Shown in pieces: positions 19,949-31,603 of a DNA stretch of 64,000 nucleotides (its first letter is position 1; each line of letters starts with the position of its first letter). Source of the DNA: Leptobrachium leishanense (lineage: Eukaryota; Chordata; Amphibia; Anura; Megophryidae); assembly GCA_009667805.1 (NCBI GenBank), contig CM019064.1, forward strand, positions 382,988,549 through 383,052,548, in the 5' to 3' direction. A program made the translations under genes and the position numbers. The notes beneath the pieces are model-generated. The model was not told the DNA's origin, searched no databases, and saw only the letters and a list, made by a program, of their open reading frames with translations.

Positions 19949-20720
19949 TAGGCTTGTGCACCGATTTTTTTTTCGGTTCGATTCGGTTCGATTTGTTCGG
20001 ATGTTTCAACTTTTCAATTCGGCTCGTTTCGACCGATTTCTGTTTCGATTCGGTTCGGTTCGGATCGTTTTTCGTGTACATTTTTTTTCGGAATATCGAC
20101 CATTTTTCGTATTTTCGTGTCACTTTGCTCGTTTTTTGTATCGACTTTTCGGAAATTTCAGAAATTTTCGTTTTTTCGGAACGTCTGTTCTCCTCGTTTC
20201 AAAGTGTCTACGATAATTCTGGCGATTCTATCGTGGTTTTTTTTATTAAATAAAGATCCTTTTTTTCTTATGAATAATTGAATATACATTTTACAACTTT
20301 ATTTAATCATATTAAAATGGTATGAAAGCCAAGGAACAAAAAAAATGAACAAAACGATTTAAAAAACGCTAAACCGACCCGAATGCCACAAGAAACAAGT
20401 GATACGCATTTACAAATACAAAATTTACAGAATCAGCGATATAACCGATACTAGTTAAATATACGATGTCCAGAATTACCGAAATGGAACCGAAATCACG
20501 AATGGAACCGAAATCATGAATAGAGCGAAAATAAATTTCGATTTGACACATTTCAAGTCCATTCGAAAAATCCGAAAAATTTTCGTTTCGGCTCGGAAAA
20601 CTTTTCGGATCTGCCATTTTCGGATCTAAAAATTTTTGCAAAATCGGCCGCATCCGAAAACACGAATCGGGAAATTTCGTGAAAATTCCGAAATTCCGAA
20701 ACCCGAAACGCACATCCCTA
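19949..20720. mobile_element. hAT-type nonautonomous element (TAGGNNTGTGC ends)
   Basis: The left end TAGGCTTGTGCACCG and the right end GCACATCCCTA are inverted. A perfect 8-bp duplication GTTTTTTG flanks it (19941-19948, 20721-20728). The interior is dense in TTCGG/CCGAA words on both arms, so the element can fold back. No transposase. Confidence 0.8.
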
Positions 20721-20767
20721 GTTTTTTGCACTAGCTTGTGCGAGCTTACTGTACTTTGCGCATCCTA

Positions 20768-20843
20768 TCAACAGCAGTAGGTGTTGTGTGAGAGGCTGAA
20801 CCCGATGGACGCATGTCTTTTTTCAGCCTATGTAACTATACTT
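20768..20843 (+). mobile_element. CR1 3' tail, minimal insertion
   Basis: It carries CAACAGCAGTAGGTGTTGTG, GCTGAACCCGATGGACGC and TTTTTTCAGCCTATGTAACTAT, identical in order to the 3' end of the CR1 copies at 17350-17448 and 56515-56590. About 75 bases long, it is an extreme 5' truncation. Confidence 0.75.
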
Positions 20844-21106
20844 AACCCGGGGAACGCAATCATTAATTAACGTTTCGATAAGTAAGGTATTACAAGACTA
20901 ATTACTGCAGGGATGTGCATGTCAACATTTTAGCACCTTCTAAAAAGCTGGTGCTACATGATTCTGCAAATGCAAAATCATTTAACAGCCCCTAACCCCC
21001 ACCAATAAATTTGATATTCACCTCTCATCCCGCGACGAGAACAATGGCCGATCCAGTGATTCTTGTCCCCAGGAGCAGAGTGAGACTGTGAACAAATAAA
21101 CACATA

Positions 21107-21288
21107 CAGGGCTATTCAGAGAGAGGTGAAAACCAGGAGAATGACTGGAGAAGTGAAAATTCTAGGTCAAAATAGCCGATTTGGAAAGTGCGATAAATGG
21201 GAGAATTTTTCTGGTTTGGCTATTTTGACCTAGAATTTTCACTTCTCCAGTCATTCTCCTGGCTTTCACCTCTCTCTGAATAACCCTG
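21107..21288. mobile_element. Foldback MITE, CAGGGNTATTCAGAGAGAGGTG family, copy 1
   Basis: The two arms are nearly perfect complements (GAGAATGACTGGAGAAGTG / CACTTCTCCAGTCATTCTC; TCTAGGTCAAAATAGCC / GGCTATTTTGACCTAGA). ATA duplications flank it. The 182 bases would form one long hairpin. The terminal bases are shared with the longer CAGGGTTATTCAAAGAG elements. Confidence 0.8.
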
Positions 21289-21480
21289 ATAGTTCCCAGT
21301 TTTCCTCTATGATCACTCTGCGGCAAGCGTGATATCGCGCACGGCTCGTGGCCTGGAAGCACAAGCCTCCATAGAATCCTATGAGCTCCAGGAGGGGGCA
21401 GCACCAAAGCACTACCGCAAGTATTCCAGCGGTTGGCGCTGTGGTCCGGGGTGAGGTGAATCACAAACTTCAAGTATAAA

Positions 21481-22690
21481 ATACTAAAAATTCTAAATAT
21501 CCAACTTTGTTATGGCTTTCAAACTGCCAATTTTCCTATTTCCTAAATTCCCCCTAATTATCAGTTTAGTAAATCATTTTTTAATCCTTCTATTTCTTTC
21601 AAAGAATGAGAAAAACCGAAAGAAATGTCTTAACCACTGGAGTGCCAAGTCACACAATTGAATGCAAGAAAATCAACTGGCAAAAGAACAAAACAGATTT
21701 GGAAGTCTAAACATGCAAGTGTGCTACAGTAACAAGGTGACAAAAAAAATGAAATACAAAGAGGCAGCGAAATGCAAAGTGAGAGGAACAGATGGCGAGA
21801 GAGAGAATTTATTTTCTAGGCACTCTCCTCTCTACCCTGCGGGTAACACAATTTAATGCCATCTTTTTTTTCCAGAGACATTTAGAGGAATGCTTTACTT
21901 ACTCAGCATACCAGAGTAACAGATCACCTCCACCCCCCATTCCTTTACCTCCCCTCCTCCCATCCACCCCAAAAAAGGATCACTGAACATGTTCTACAGA
22001 GCCCCATAAAAATGCAGATTACAGTCTAAGGATGAAATAACATCCCATATCAATCCTGCCGGAGGTAGTCAGATCTGGCCAGAATTGAAAAATTCCTCTG
22101 CAATGCCTTGTTTAACCCCGTGCAAACACAAACTGCCGATCTTTCAAACAGCCTGGCCTTTTTGGTGTTGTTCCTCGTGTCCCACCGTTCAGAAAGGCTG
22201 CTGTCCTAGTCCTCTGAGTTCCTGCCGCTCTGGGGAGGTGTTTGTGGTCCATGGCGCCCGTCCAATATCGGATTACTGCACTACCCGAGCAGCATGTTGA
22301 TTTTTGCCGCCTCGCCGGAGGTGGCCATCTTAACAGCCTTCTCCAGAGTTGTTGGCATTTTCACTGCGGCATTTGACTCTTACCTGCTTTATGGAGTGGT
22401 ATGGTGGGGAAAAGGAGTGGCATAGGTCCTGCTTGAAGGAGGGCTCGAATGCCATGGAGGTTGTTGGCATACTAGCACCTGTGCCGCCTCCAGAGCTGCC
22501 ATCTTCCCCCCTGCAGACGTCTGACGCTAACTCGTTACCACTGACGATGCTGGTGGCCTTGCTGTCGAAATTGCGGGAGAAGTGGCGTGCTTCTATGCGG
22601 GATTAATGTTTTTTTTATATGGTCAACCCCCAAGTGAAAATAATCAAGGCATGATGCCAACCTGAGCTATGAAGTCTGATAAAACATCTC
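21481..22690. other. Unassigned; possible retroelement leader near 22040-22600
   Basis: No host gene is recognised. The 22300-22340 area has CCGCCTCGCCGGAGGTGGCC, similar in style to the GC-rich leader of the retroinsert at 47.6 kb. The 21640-22000 part is low-complexity, A-rich then C-rich. Confidence 0.3.
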
Positions 22691-22693
22691 TAA

Positions 22694-23819
22694 CCCCTTT
22701 GTTGCAGATGACATGTGGGGGGACTTCCTCACGTGTCCCTGACTTCCTGGAAATCATAACAGCCGTGGTTCCTTCCCCCGATGCACTGACATCACCACGC
22801 ACGGAGCTGATGACAAAGTATGGCCAACCAGAACTACTGGCAAAATGCTACTAGCAGAGCAGGGAGTTTTTTGGAGCCCTCTTTTTCATGATCTTTATTG
22901 GGATACAACTGTATGTACGGTCTGACTTATCAAATGATACCTCACTTGAGTATGTAAAGTGTAATAATAAAAAACAAAATAATGGGTTTTTTTGGTTTTT
23001 AAAGCCACAGAATTGTTTTCTTTTTACTTGTATAGCAAACAATGCCATTGCAATAGCTCACCTTCATTTTTCCACGCTGGAATGAAGTGTGGAGGTGATG
23101 GCACTATGCGTTATTACGAATTGCTTTATCTAAAAAACAAGCTGCCGCACCGCTTTGAGGAGAGTTGGGGTTCTTTGGAGTCCCTCTATCCTCATTCTTT
23201 TCAGTCTACAAAGTCAAGTGAGGTGTTTATTGGAAAAGCCGGAGTCTGGTTAAAACATGACAATGTAAAAAAAGAAAAATAATAAAAAAAATAAGGTTTC
23301 ATTTTTCCTAAGGCAGCAGCATTGTCCATTTTTTACATATAAATGAACAGTCCTGCTGCCATTACTCACCTTCTCATTTCCCAAAAAAGAAAGCAAGTTC
23401 AGAGTTTTATACATAAAGGGTTATTCAGAGAGCGTGAAAAGCAGGAGAATGACTGGAGAATGAAAAATTCTAGGTCAAAATAGCCGATTTGGAAAGTGAG
23501 ATGAAAGGGAGAATTTTTCTGGTTTGGCTATTTTGACCTAGAATTTTTCATTCTCCAGTCATTCTCCTGCTTTTCACCTCTCTCTGAATAACCCTGTATG
23601 AAATCCGAATAGAAATATATTTATATTTGTTTTATACTTTTTGACGTGACATGAAGGATACACATAGTAATGATATATTTTGAATCTGCCAAAAATGATA
23701 TATGATTTGCCAAGATCCTGGAAGAAAACATGACTTCAACTCATATTTAACCACGATGAGCTCAAAATGGTGAAAATGAGCTCAGCACGCAGAGGGGAAT
23801 TGGCTCAGCAGTGAAGGAG
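22694..23819. mobile_element. TTAA element, CCCCTTCGCTGC family, diverged copy 2
   Basis: The left end CCCCTTTGTTGCAGA and right end CTCAGCAGTGAAGGAG correspond to the ends of the 18289 copy, with TTAA at 23820-23823. Shared interior words include 'gagctcagcac', 'cttttcatg', 'ataatgaca/atgatata' and 'tatgaatctgcc/ttttgaatctgcc'. A foldback MITE is nested at 23416-23596. Confidence 0.55.
23416..23596. mobile_element. Foldback MITE, CAGGGNTATTCAGAGAGAGGTG family, copy 2
   Basis: The interior is nearly identical to the copy at 21107-21288 (GAGAATGACTGGAGAATG arms). The left end has lost its first bases (AAAGGGTTATTCAGAG). Nested in the element at 22694-23819. Confidence 0.8.
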
Positions 23820-23841
23820 TTAATTGACTCATGCCAAATAA

Positions 23842-24519
23842 GGGCAGTATTCCATAGTTGGTGCTAATGTTGCGTCTCGATGTGTAATTGTTAGCGCTAT
23901 CTTTTGTAAATTTAACGTCGAGCATCGATAATGCGGTCTTGACGCTAAACTTGGGTGAAAACGTTTTACGCCTCGCAGCTTGCGCGAGATTACTGTACTT
24001 AAGCATCTCCTATTCTTAACATGGGGAGCGCAATCTATTTTTAGTGTCTCGACATGTGAAGTATTACACAGTTATAGCTCAAATTACCATCAGGGCACAC
24101 GAGCCAAAATTTTAACACCTCCTAAAAGCTGGTGTTAATTGATTCTGCAAATGCAAAACTATTTAACATGCTCCAAACCCAACCCCATAAAAATCCCATA
24201 CTCGCCTCTCATCCCACAGTGAAAAGGGTGGCCAGATCCGGCGCTTCTTCTCCCCGGGAGCAGAGTGAGACTGGGAACAAATAGTTCCTAGTCTCCCGCC
24301 TCAATCACTCTACGGCGCTGCACGATCTCGCAGCCCGCAAGCACAAGTCTCCATGGAGTCCTATGGACTCCAGGTGTTGATACTCGGAGGCGCGGAAGCG
24401 CTACTGTGGGTATCAGGGAGGTTAGTGCTGCGTTTCCGGGGCGAGGTGCTGAGATAGCACATTCCCCAGAATACAAATTTAACATCTCCATGTTAGTGTC
24501 AACAATGGAATAGGGCCCT
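23842..24519. mobile_element. Long TIR element, AGGGCAGTATTCC family
   Basis: The left end AGGGCAGTATTCCATAGTTG and the right end (TTAGTGTC...GGAATAGGGCCCT) are inverted. No frame with transposase motifs is visible. The uninterrupted interior is the reference used to recognise the composite at 19836-21480. Confidence 0.55.
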
Positions 24520-25327
24520 AAGTATTTTTTCTCTGTTGTAAGTGGGCCGAATCATCCAAATGTTTCTTTTTAAAGAAAAATCAATTAATACCTGAGTCAT
24601 TCCAACGATGGTTCGTCAGGATAACTAACTTCACTGGTTCCAGCTTAAAAACGCCTCTCTAAAGCCAGTTCTTTTTTAAATCATGCTTTACCTTTTATGT
24701 CTGATGTGGGGTCTGAACCATCCATTCCCATAGCAGAAGCAAGACTGTCTGGTAGTTATGTCTGTCTGTGCCACTCTGCCCTCATGTGGTGACACAGGAA
24801 TAAAACGGTGTTTTAATAGTCTGAAGATGTAGAAATAAGATCTATAACCTTACTGCACTGTTTTGGGACAAAATAGTCATTTTTCAATCTGAAATTTACC
24901 TAAATTCAACTCAGCATATTAACACAAGCATGTGCTTCATCTGTGTCCATTCATGATGTATTTACTACCTTTAGCACCTTATTTATATGCATAATACAAA
25001 TACATGGAACTACTCCTTGTAGACCTAAACACATGTACGAAGTCCCTGTGCCTCAGATGACACAAAAATTACCCTGATAGACCTTAGCAATGATGCTCGC
25101 TCACCTTCCAGCCAATGTGACTCGATCTCGATGCGTGCATATTGGGGAGATGTGCTAGTCCAGAATGACGAGAGCTGTGCATTCCTGGCCTAAGCTCTGA
25201 AAGGCTGATCAGCTGAATGTGAGTGACAGCTTTCTAGGTGGGAAGGATTTTTTCTTTATTATAAAATTTTCATAACATTTATTTGGCACATGGAAATTTG
25301 TAGTTAATACATAAATGTTTGGGAAAA
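24520..25327. other. No recognised gene or repeat
   Basis: Ordinary-composition sequence without supported frames or termini. Confidence 0.35.
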
Positions 25328-25612
25328 TGTATTTATTTATAAAGTATTTTTCCAGGATGGATACATTGAGATTTCTCTCATTTTCACGTATGTCCTGGAT
25401 TCAAGAATATTGAAATGTTACAGTCATTACAGAAATACAAAGTCATAAAATGCAAGATATTAAAAAAATAGCACAAATGTACAGATTAACAGAAAATAAT
25501 TATGTAGGTAATATATTCACTATGTTACATGTTTACAGGTGCATTCTGTATCCAGATATGTTAATAGAGATATCTCAAGTGACTTTAGACTGGGGGAAGA
25601 TTTGATGGTGTA
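25328..25612 (-). mobile_element. LINE-A 3' end fragment
   Basis: Read on the minus strand, it ends with the LINE-A tail (complement of TTTATAAAGTATTTTTCCAGGATGG...TCAAGAATA). It begins in the C-terminal coding end (complement of GACTTTAGACTGGGGGAAG). It matches 37225-37500. It abuts an L2-like LINE on the other strand. Confidence 0.8.
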
Positions 25613-27640
25613 TATCTGTCTAACAGGTCTTTCTCTGTGTCATTTGCTGGTAACTAGTTCTCTTCAATGCCCTTATCAGTTGGTGTACCTCAAGGCTCTG
25701 TCCTTGGTCCTCTGCTCTTTTCTATCTACGTGAAAGGAATGTGGGTATAAAGCTATATACCCTAAAGCGTTGGCGGCTATAACGTTTTTTTTTAAAACAG
25801 AGACACTACAGGACAATACACCGACTGAGGAAAGCTACCACAGCCGAAACGCGTCTCAGTATTTTTATGTCCCTTTTTATGGAATAAATGTATATTTTTT
25901 ACTTTTAACCCTTCATTGGCCATGTTTCGCTAATTCCAACCTGATACCTCATGGGAAAAACACCACTCGATCTACCAACGAGGAAAAGAGGTCCAGGGCA
26001 CCTACCTAAGAGTGCCTAAGGCTATACTGACTGAGCCTGAGATTGAAAGGTTTCTTAATTGGTAAGTGCACTGTGTAATTACTTCTGTTTGGTTACCCTG
26101 CAGTATTACGCTATGGGAGCATTGTCTCCCATCTGTTCTTAATTCGTATACGTCCTGTTACTTGGTATAGAAGGGAAGTGCCACTCTCTACATGGCCATA
26201 GGCGATTAAACCTAGAGCCGGGAAACCTTTAGGCTCATTTAAATGTGAGTGGTATATACCTCTACCAGTAATAATCTTTGCCCAATTTGTCATAAGATCT
26301 CCTGCACCAAAGATTTCCCCGTGTGCTTCTCCCTTCTCTTTTATGAAATCGAGGACGTGACGAACTTTCCACCGGAATAAGAAGGAGCACCACAAGCATT
26401 GGGACTCCTGAGTATTTTATCTTCCATCTTCACGGACTGCTATACGCACTATTGCACTCAATTGAAATATTGGACACTTTTTGCACTTTTTGTGCATGTC
26501 CATCGGATTAGCATTGGACATTTAATTTGTGCACTTTATTGATTATTATCTACGTATCCTCCTATATGCACTATTGCACTTAGCCCTGCTGGTTTTATTC
26601 TTTTAAGGCACCGCTGCACTTTACTGTTTTGTTGCACTTTATTTCACTATTGTGCCTGCTATTGATGCACTTTATTTCATTATTTATATATGCATATGCA
26701 AATGTTCCAATTGCATTCCAGTGTTTTGCACTATTGATGCGCTGTCAGGGATATCTTTTCTATCTACACCTCCTCCCTGGGCGAAATCGTTAACAGCTTT
26801 GGCTGTAATTATCACCTGTATGCTGATAATACTCAGATCTACCTCTCCACTCCTGATCTCTCTCCTCCTGTCCTTTCCAAAGTCAGCGACTGTTTATATG
26901 GTATTTCCTCCTGGATGGCCTCTCACCACCTAAAGATTAACATGTCCAAGACTGAGCTCCTACTAATTCCTCCCTCTAATGCCTCCCCACCTCCTGACTT
27001 CTCTGTCGTGGTCAAGGGTATCACTATCTCCCCATCAAGCCAGGTTCGCTGCCTCGGAGTTACACTTGACCCTGCTCTTTCTTTCATCCCCCACATCCAG
27101 TCTCTTTCCCCCTCCTGCCAGTTGCGTAATATCTCCAGAATTCAGCCAACTCACCCGTTGCTCTGTCTCTGCCGCTCCCTTCTGCGAGTCCCTTCACTGG
27201 CTCCCCATCCACTGCAGAATTAAATTCAAAATCCTTACCCTGACCTACAAAGCTCTCACTAACTCAGCTCCCCATTACCTGTCCTCACTAATCACCAAAT
27301 ACACCCCAGTCCGCTCCCTAAGATCAAACAGTGACCCGCGCCTAGCTTCTCCCCGCATCACCTCTTCCCATGATAGACTGTAGGATTTCTCACGCGCAGC
27401 TCCCATCCTCTGGAACGCTCTCCCTTGTACGGTCAGACTTTCCCCTAGTTTCCCTTCCTTCAAAGGCTCCCTTAAGACATTCCTATTTAGGGAAGCCTAC
27501 CACCCGACTCACTGGTACACCTCACTGCCCAAACCAGTCCAACACTCTCACCTTGCAGTCCTCTCCTCCTGTTTCCACCCCCAACCCTTCTAGATTGTAA
27601 GTTCCCACGGGAATAGGGCCCGCGTTTCCTCCTGTACTGG
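25613..27640 (+). pseudogene. L2-like LINE (RT to C-terminus), interrupted by a 1-kb insert
   Basis: The left part (25613-25729) encodes YLSNRSFSV and [16 protein letters not shown]. The right part (from 26754) resumes with [44 protein letters not shown] and [11 protein letters not shown]. The C-terminal [23 protein letters not shown] and ILWNALP motifs follow. The catalytic YADD is altered to YADN, and frames shift at least twice. The 3' end 'gattgtaagttcccacgggaatagggcc' is L2-like. Dead copy. Confidence 0.75.
25730..26753. mobile_element. 1024-bp insert with 14-bp duplication and hammerhead-like motif
   Basis: It sits between two perfect copies of TCTTTTCTATCTAC (25716-25729 and 26754-26767) and splits an L2 reading frame, so both ends are known exactly. 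CTGAGGA (25825-25831) and CGAAAC (25845-25850) flank a short weak stem, a degenerate hammerhead core. The second half repeats GCACTATTGCAC/GCACTTTA words. There are no reverse transcriptase motifs. The combination of a long duplication and a hammerhead core suggests a nonautonomous Penelope-related insert or retrozyme-like element. Confidence 0.5.
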
Positions 27641-27888
27641 TTTATCAAATGTTGTTCAGTCTCGGTGTATTGTATCCCTCAGATTCCAAGTAACGTTAAA
27701 ACTAAATCATCAATCTCGACCCTATCTGCTCCTCATACCTACATAAAGCCCTCCTATATGTGATATAATGTAGTGAAAACTATCACAAATGCAATAAAGG
27801 GGTCCTTTCCGTTCATTCGAGGGACTGATGCTTCTAAAGAGAAAAACATAAAAATAGAAAAAAAATTGTATGTTATTTTAAATATAAA
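27641..27888. other. L2-like 3' flank and A-rich sequence
   Basis: It probably contains the remaining 3' UTR of the L2-like LINE. No gene. Confidence 0.3.
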
Positions 27889-28018
27889 GGGCAGTATTAC
27901 AATGTTGGTGCTAACTTAACCAGAGCTGTTGTAAACTGAAAACCTCCATAGGCTATAATGGCTCTGGGAAGTTTACAACAGCTCTGGTTAAGTTAGCACC
28001 AACTATGTAATATGGCTC
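27889..28018. mobile_element. Foldback MITE with perfect 34-bp arms (GGGCAGTATTAC ends)
   Basis: Arms at 27903-27936 and the matching complement ending near 28003 are perfectly complementary over 34 bases, beginning GTTGGTGCTAACTTAACC. A loop of about 32 bases separates them. The terminal GGGCAGTATTAC relates it to the long element at 23842. Confidence 0.75.
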
Positions 28019-28337
28019 AAAGTTTTTTATTTGGTTTCATAAAAGAGACAAGAAGGGGAAAGAGGCGATACAGAAATAAAAATTGGGGGGGGGAGGGGCA
28101 AACATAGCCTGCACTGTGCAAGGCACAATGTCATTGCAATAATTAACTTATAACAGAGAGCATAATGAAAAAGTTTAAACAAATTTACATGCCTTTACAA
28201 CAGGCAAAACATCCGTTTCACATTGTCATCTTGTAGATAGACATCCCAAATTAACCAATGATCCTTAGGTGAGGCTGTGTACCCGCCAGGTCTCTGGCCA
28301 TCCCATCGAGGAGTGGCAACTCCTCTAGCCTAGTCTT
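28019..28337 (-). other. Unassigned, possibly Tx1/L1-like LINE remnant
   Basis: Together with 29166-29453 it flanks the LINE-A copy. The right flank read on the minus strand resembles the CCHC tail region of Tx1/L1-type ORF2, but frames are broken. Low confidence. Confidence 0.25.
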
Positions 28338-29165
28338 CTCTCAAATGTCTAGGTATGTGGTTAGACCCAAATCTATCCTTTGGCCCCCACATCGAAAAAC
28401 TCTCATCTAAAATTTACCCCAAACTAGGTGTCCTGTACAGAAACAAATCCTGCCTGAGCCCCGCGGTAAGAAAGCAGATTGTACGACAAATGCTTATGCC
28501 GGCTATTGACTACGGAGAATGAGATGTAGTGTATGCAGCAGCCCCACAAACACACCTTCAGAAACTTACCACATTGTATAACTCATGCTGCCGCTTTGCG
28601 CTACAATGTAACTACATGACCCACCATTGTGACATGTTAAAAAAGCTAAACTGGCCATCGCTGGAATCTAGACGCACCCTTCACCTTTCCAACCTGGTGT
28701 TTAAGAGCTTTTCTGGGAAGCTGCCACCCTACCTGAATAGACTGCTTCCTCCAGCAGTTCCCTCATCCTATAACCTCCGATCCAGGACCAGCACCTTACT
28801 TGCAATACCACAATACAAAAAGAAAGTGGCTCGATCCTCATTTTCCTACAGAGCACCACAATTATGGAATAACCTCCCAGACGCCATCAAATCTTCCCCC
28901 AGTCTTAAGTCACTCAAGAGCTCCCTATTAACATACCTCAGTACGGAATGCACCTGTAAACATGTAACATAGTGACTATTTCCTACATATTTATTTTCTG
29001 TTAATCTGTATATTCGTGTTTTTTTTTTTTAATATCTTGCATTTTATTACTTTGTATTTCTGTAACAACTGTAACATTTTAATGTTCTTGAACCCAGGAC
29101 ATACTTGAAAACGAGAGAAATCTCAATGTATCCTTCCTGGTAAAATCCTTTATAAATAAATAAAT
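28338..29165 (+). pseudogene. LINE-A copy 2 (RT C-terminal region and 3' tail)
   Basis: It encodes the LDPNLSFGPHIEKLSSK-like region, then AAPQTHLQKLTTLYNSC and the C-terminal end SFSYRAPQLWNNLPDAIKSS, to a stop after CKHVT. An in-frame TGA interrupts it near 28520 (E-stop-DVVYAAAP). The tail is TCAATGTATCCTTCC and TTTATAAATAAATAAAT. It gives the uninterrupted sequence needed to interpret copy 1. Confidence 0.8.
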
Positions 29166-29453
29166 AATTTCTTTCAAAGTAGGTAGTAAAGGCGATTTCA
29201 ATTTGGCAGCTACAAGGGTGGGGTGACAGATAATAAGTGGGCTAAAAATAGTTTCTGATACTTAATGAGGGAGTTCAGAACATCCAGAGCAGGAGTAGCT
29301 CAGTATCTTGGAACCCTGTTCCGCCACCTCCCCACAGAATGGAGTCAGCATCCCACATGCCCACCAAACGTGGAAGAGCTGCTACCTGACACATCTCCAC
29401 ACCTCCAAAAACGGGCCGAGACTTTTGAATTATAATCATGTTCCCTAAAATGT
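29166..29453 (-). other. Diverged LINE-like remnant
   Basis: The minus-strand frame has fragments reminiscent of a LINE zinc-knuckle tail (GTGFQ.TELLLLW; HVGC). Frames are broken and the identity is uncertain. Confidence 0.25.
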
Positions 29454-29456
29454 TAT

Positions 29457-30327
29457 CAGGGTTATTCAAAGAGATTCGAAAAGTCAACGCACGTTCGGTG
29501 TCTTTTCGTTCTCTTCAATTCGGTTCCTTTTGCCGATCCCATTTCGGTGACCCTGCTGTGTATTCAGCAAGCACCACAGGGTCCCTGAATTGCAGGGAAA
29601 GGCTGCCGAAAACCCGACGAAAACTAACCGCAAAACCCACCGAATGCACGCAGAAAAGCCACAAAAACATCTGGATTAACCTGCCGAAAACCAAGCCCGA
29701 GCAGGAGCCGAACACAGCCGAAGCAGCTGAGACCGCAGACGAGGGAGGTGAATAAATTAGCAAAATAGTTTGTGTGAATCTGTGAAAATGAAACACTGTT
29801 TGCAAAGAAACTACTGAGCGAAAATGTCTGAAATTTGCATATGAGGTCCAGGGAATAAAAAGGGCTGATACAGAAAAAATAAGTAAACTTAAAAAAAAAA
29901 AAATCGGACTTTAAAAAAAAATTAAGAAAAATGCTTAAAATATCCTAAAAGATCTATAAATCAAGAGACTCTTTACTGAAGAATTTTATAATGAACGGTT
30001 TATTAGATATTGAATTAAAACGGGAATATTTTTAACATTGAAGTCTATGGGATTCTCCTGAATTAACTTGCCGAATTAAACCACCGAACGGCAGGACATT
30101 AGGGGAACCTTTCACTGCTGGTTTGTGTTCTCTGAGTAGCCGAAGCAGTGCATTTTCACGGGGATTTCACTGCCCTCGAACAGGTACCGTATGTTCAGGC
30201 AATTCGTCAGGATTTGGCGAATTGCCTGCTCTCTGGATAGCCGAATGGCCAGGAAAGGTAACCCAACGCTGATTTTCAGCGTTCGGTTACCTTTCTCAAG
30301 CAATTCGGAGCTCTTTGAATAACCCTG
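29457..30327 (+). mobile_element. Nonautonomous DNA element, CAGGGTTATTCAAAGAG family, copy 3
   Basis: The ends CAGGGTTATTCAAAGAGATTCG and CTCTTTGAATAACCCTG are flanked by perfect TAT duplications (29454-29456, 30328-30330). It is nearly identical to the copy at 33823-34711 across the interior, so the two are recent relatives. The small frames within it are palindrome artefacts. Confidence 0.8.
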
Positions 30328-30673
30328 TATGTTTTTTTATAGTGTGTTAAGTGATTTTGCAAACTTGACTCATTTAGCAATAGTGTAGAAATACCGTCTC
30401 CAGACGAGAAGAGCAAGTTACATTGAAATAGCTTGTTCTTCTATTATCACGTGCAAATTAACACTTCCTATACAAGGTATAGGAAACATTAATTTACAGT
30501 AGGGACGTGTTATGCTTCAGTTGGAAGCCCAGCTTTCAGTAACAGTGAAATAGTTGACAACAGTCAGAGTGTTCTTGCTAGTTTCCTGGATTAGTGCTAG
30601 GACACCAAGCACAAACCCAGGACTGTGACAGGAAAACTGGGACAGTTGGCAACTATGCTAAAGGAGACATTAT
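30328..30673. other. No recognised gene or repeat
   Basis: Nothing supportable is seen in this short stretch. Confidence 0.3.
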
Positions 30674-31400
30674 GTGGTCTATTCACAAAGCAACGAAATT
30701 GAGCGTAATTTCGGTGCTTTGCAATTCGGCCCCTTTCGGTGATTCCATTTCGCCGAAAATTAGATGAATTCACTATTTATCGAATGGTCACCATATTTTG
30801 CTGAAATTGGAGTTGCCAAAGCAGTTATTGGATGTCAGCGAAAACCGTTGAATTGTCATTGGCGAATTCCACCGAATTGGAAAAAAAGGAAGTCTCTTGA
30901 TAGGTAAATCTACAAAAATAAGTCCAAATAATAAAAAGGTCCTTTAAAAAATTGTAAAGAGTCTTTTGAAAAATAAAGAAACAAAACTGTCTTTTAAAAA
31001 ATACAAAAAAGTGTTTTAAAAAAATTCAAAAATATAAAGTTTTTTTGCAAAATTTTTTAATAATAGTATTTAAATAAAATTTGAGATTTCATTTATTCCA
31101 TTTAAACCTGTGGGATTCGCCTGTTTAAACCTGTTGCATTGAAACACCAGAAATCAGGTAATTTCGCTGCAATTTCAGTTTCAAGTCGGCATTCTGTGAA
31201 TAGGTGAATCGATAGTTTACAATGGGACATTTTTCGTCCGGTAGACGCTGCTGAATTACAGTGGATTTCCCCGCATTTTGCAAGTCAATTTGCCTGTGTT
31301 TGGCGAATTGAAAGCATTTTGAATAGACGAATTGCACTGAACTGTGAAATTCACCATTCGGTGCAATTCGGTAGCAAATTCAGAGGATAGTGAATAACTT
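30674..31400. mobile_element. TIR element related to the TATTCA family (GGTCTATTCACAAAG)
   Basis: The left end GGTCTATTCACAAAGCA and the right end (...ATAGTGAATAAC) are imperfectly inverted. The interior has the same order of words as the 14919 element (ggaattcgcc, cctgtttaaacctgttg, gtgcaattcggt). No coding content. Boundaries are approximate. Confidence 0.5.
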
Positions 31401-31432
31401 TCTATGTATAACATCTCCAGCCGTTATCTTAA

Positions 31433-31603
31433 GGGGTTATTCAGAATCACTGAAATTTCAGTGCACTTTCGGTGCCGCTGACCACCGATTAGCCCGCCGG
31501 ACTCACCACCGAACACCGCAGAAAACAGCACGTTTTCACGTTTGCGCGATACAAAAAATGTCCGTATTACGCCTGTCAAAAACGTTTAGGTGTGAACCCA
31601 GCC
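31433..31603. mobile_element. Two abutting MITE fragments
   Basis: 31433 to about 31525 begins GGGGTTATTCAGAATCACTG and is the left end of the 14919 family. About 31528-31603 ends GGTGTGAACCCAGCC and is the right end of the 6395 family. Confidence 0.55.

Larger units (their letters stand above)
19836..21480. mobile_element. Composite: long GGGCACTATTCC element with nested insertions
   Basis: The outer sequence matches the element at 23842-24519 piece by piece: 'cttgtgcgagcttactgtactt', 'ggggaacgcaatc', 'aaaagctggtg.ta', 'gattctgcaaatgcaaaa', 'gagcagagtgagactg', 'ctccaggaggggg'. Three insertions break it: a hAT-type element (19949-20720), a CR1 tail (20768-20843) and a foldback element (21107-21288). 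Confidence 0.6.
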
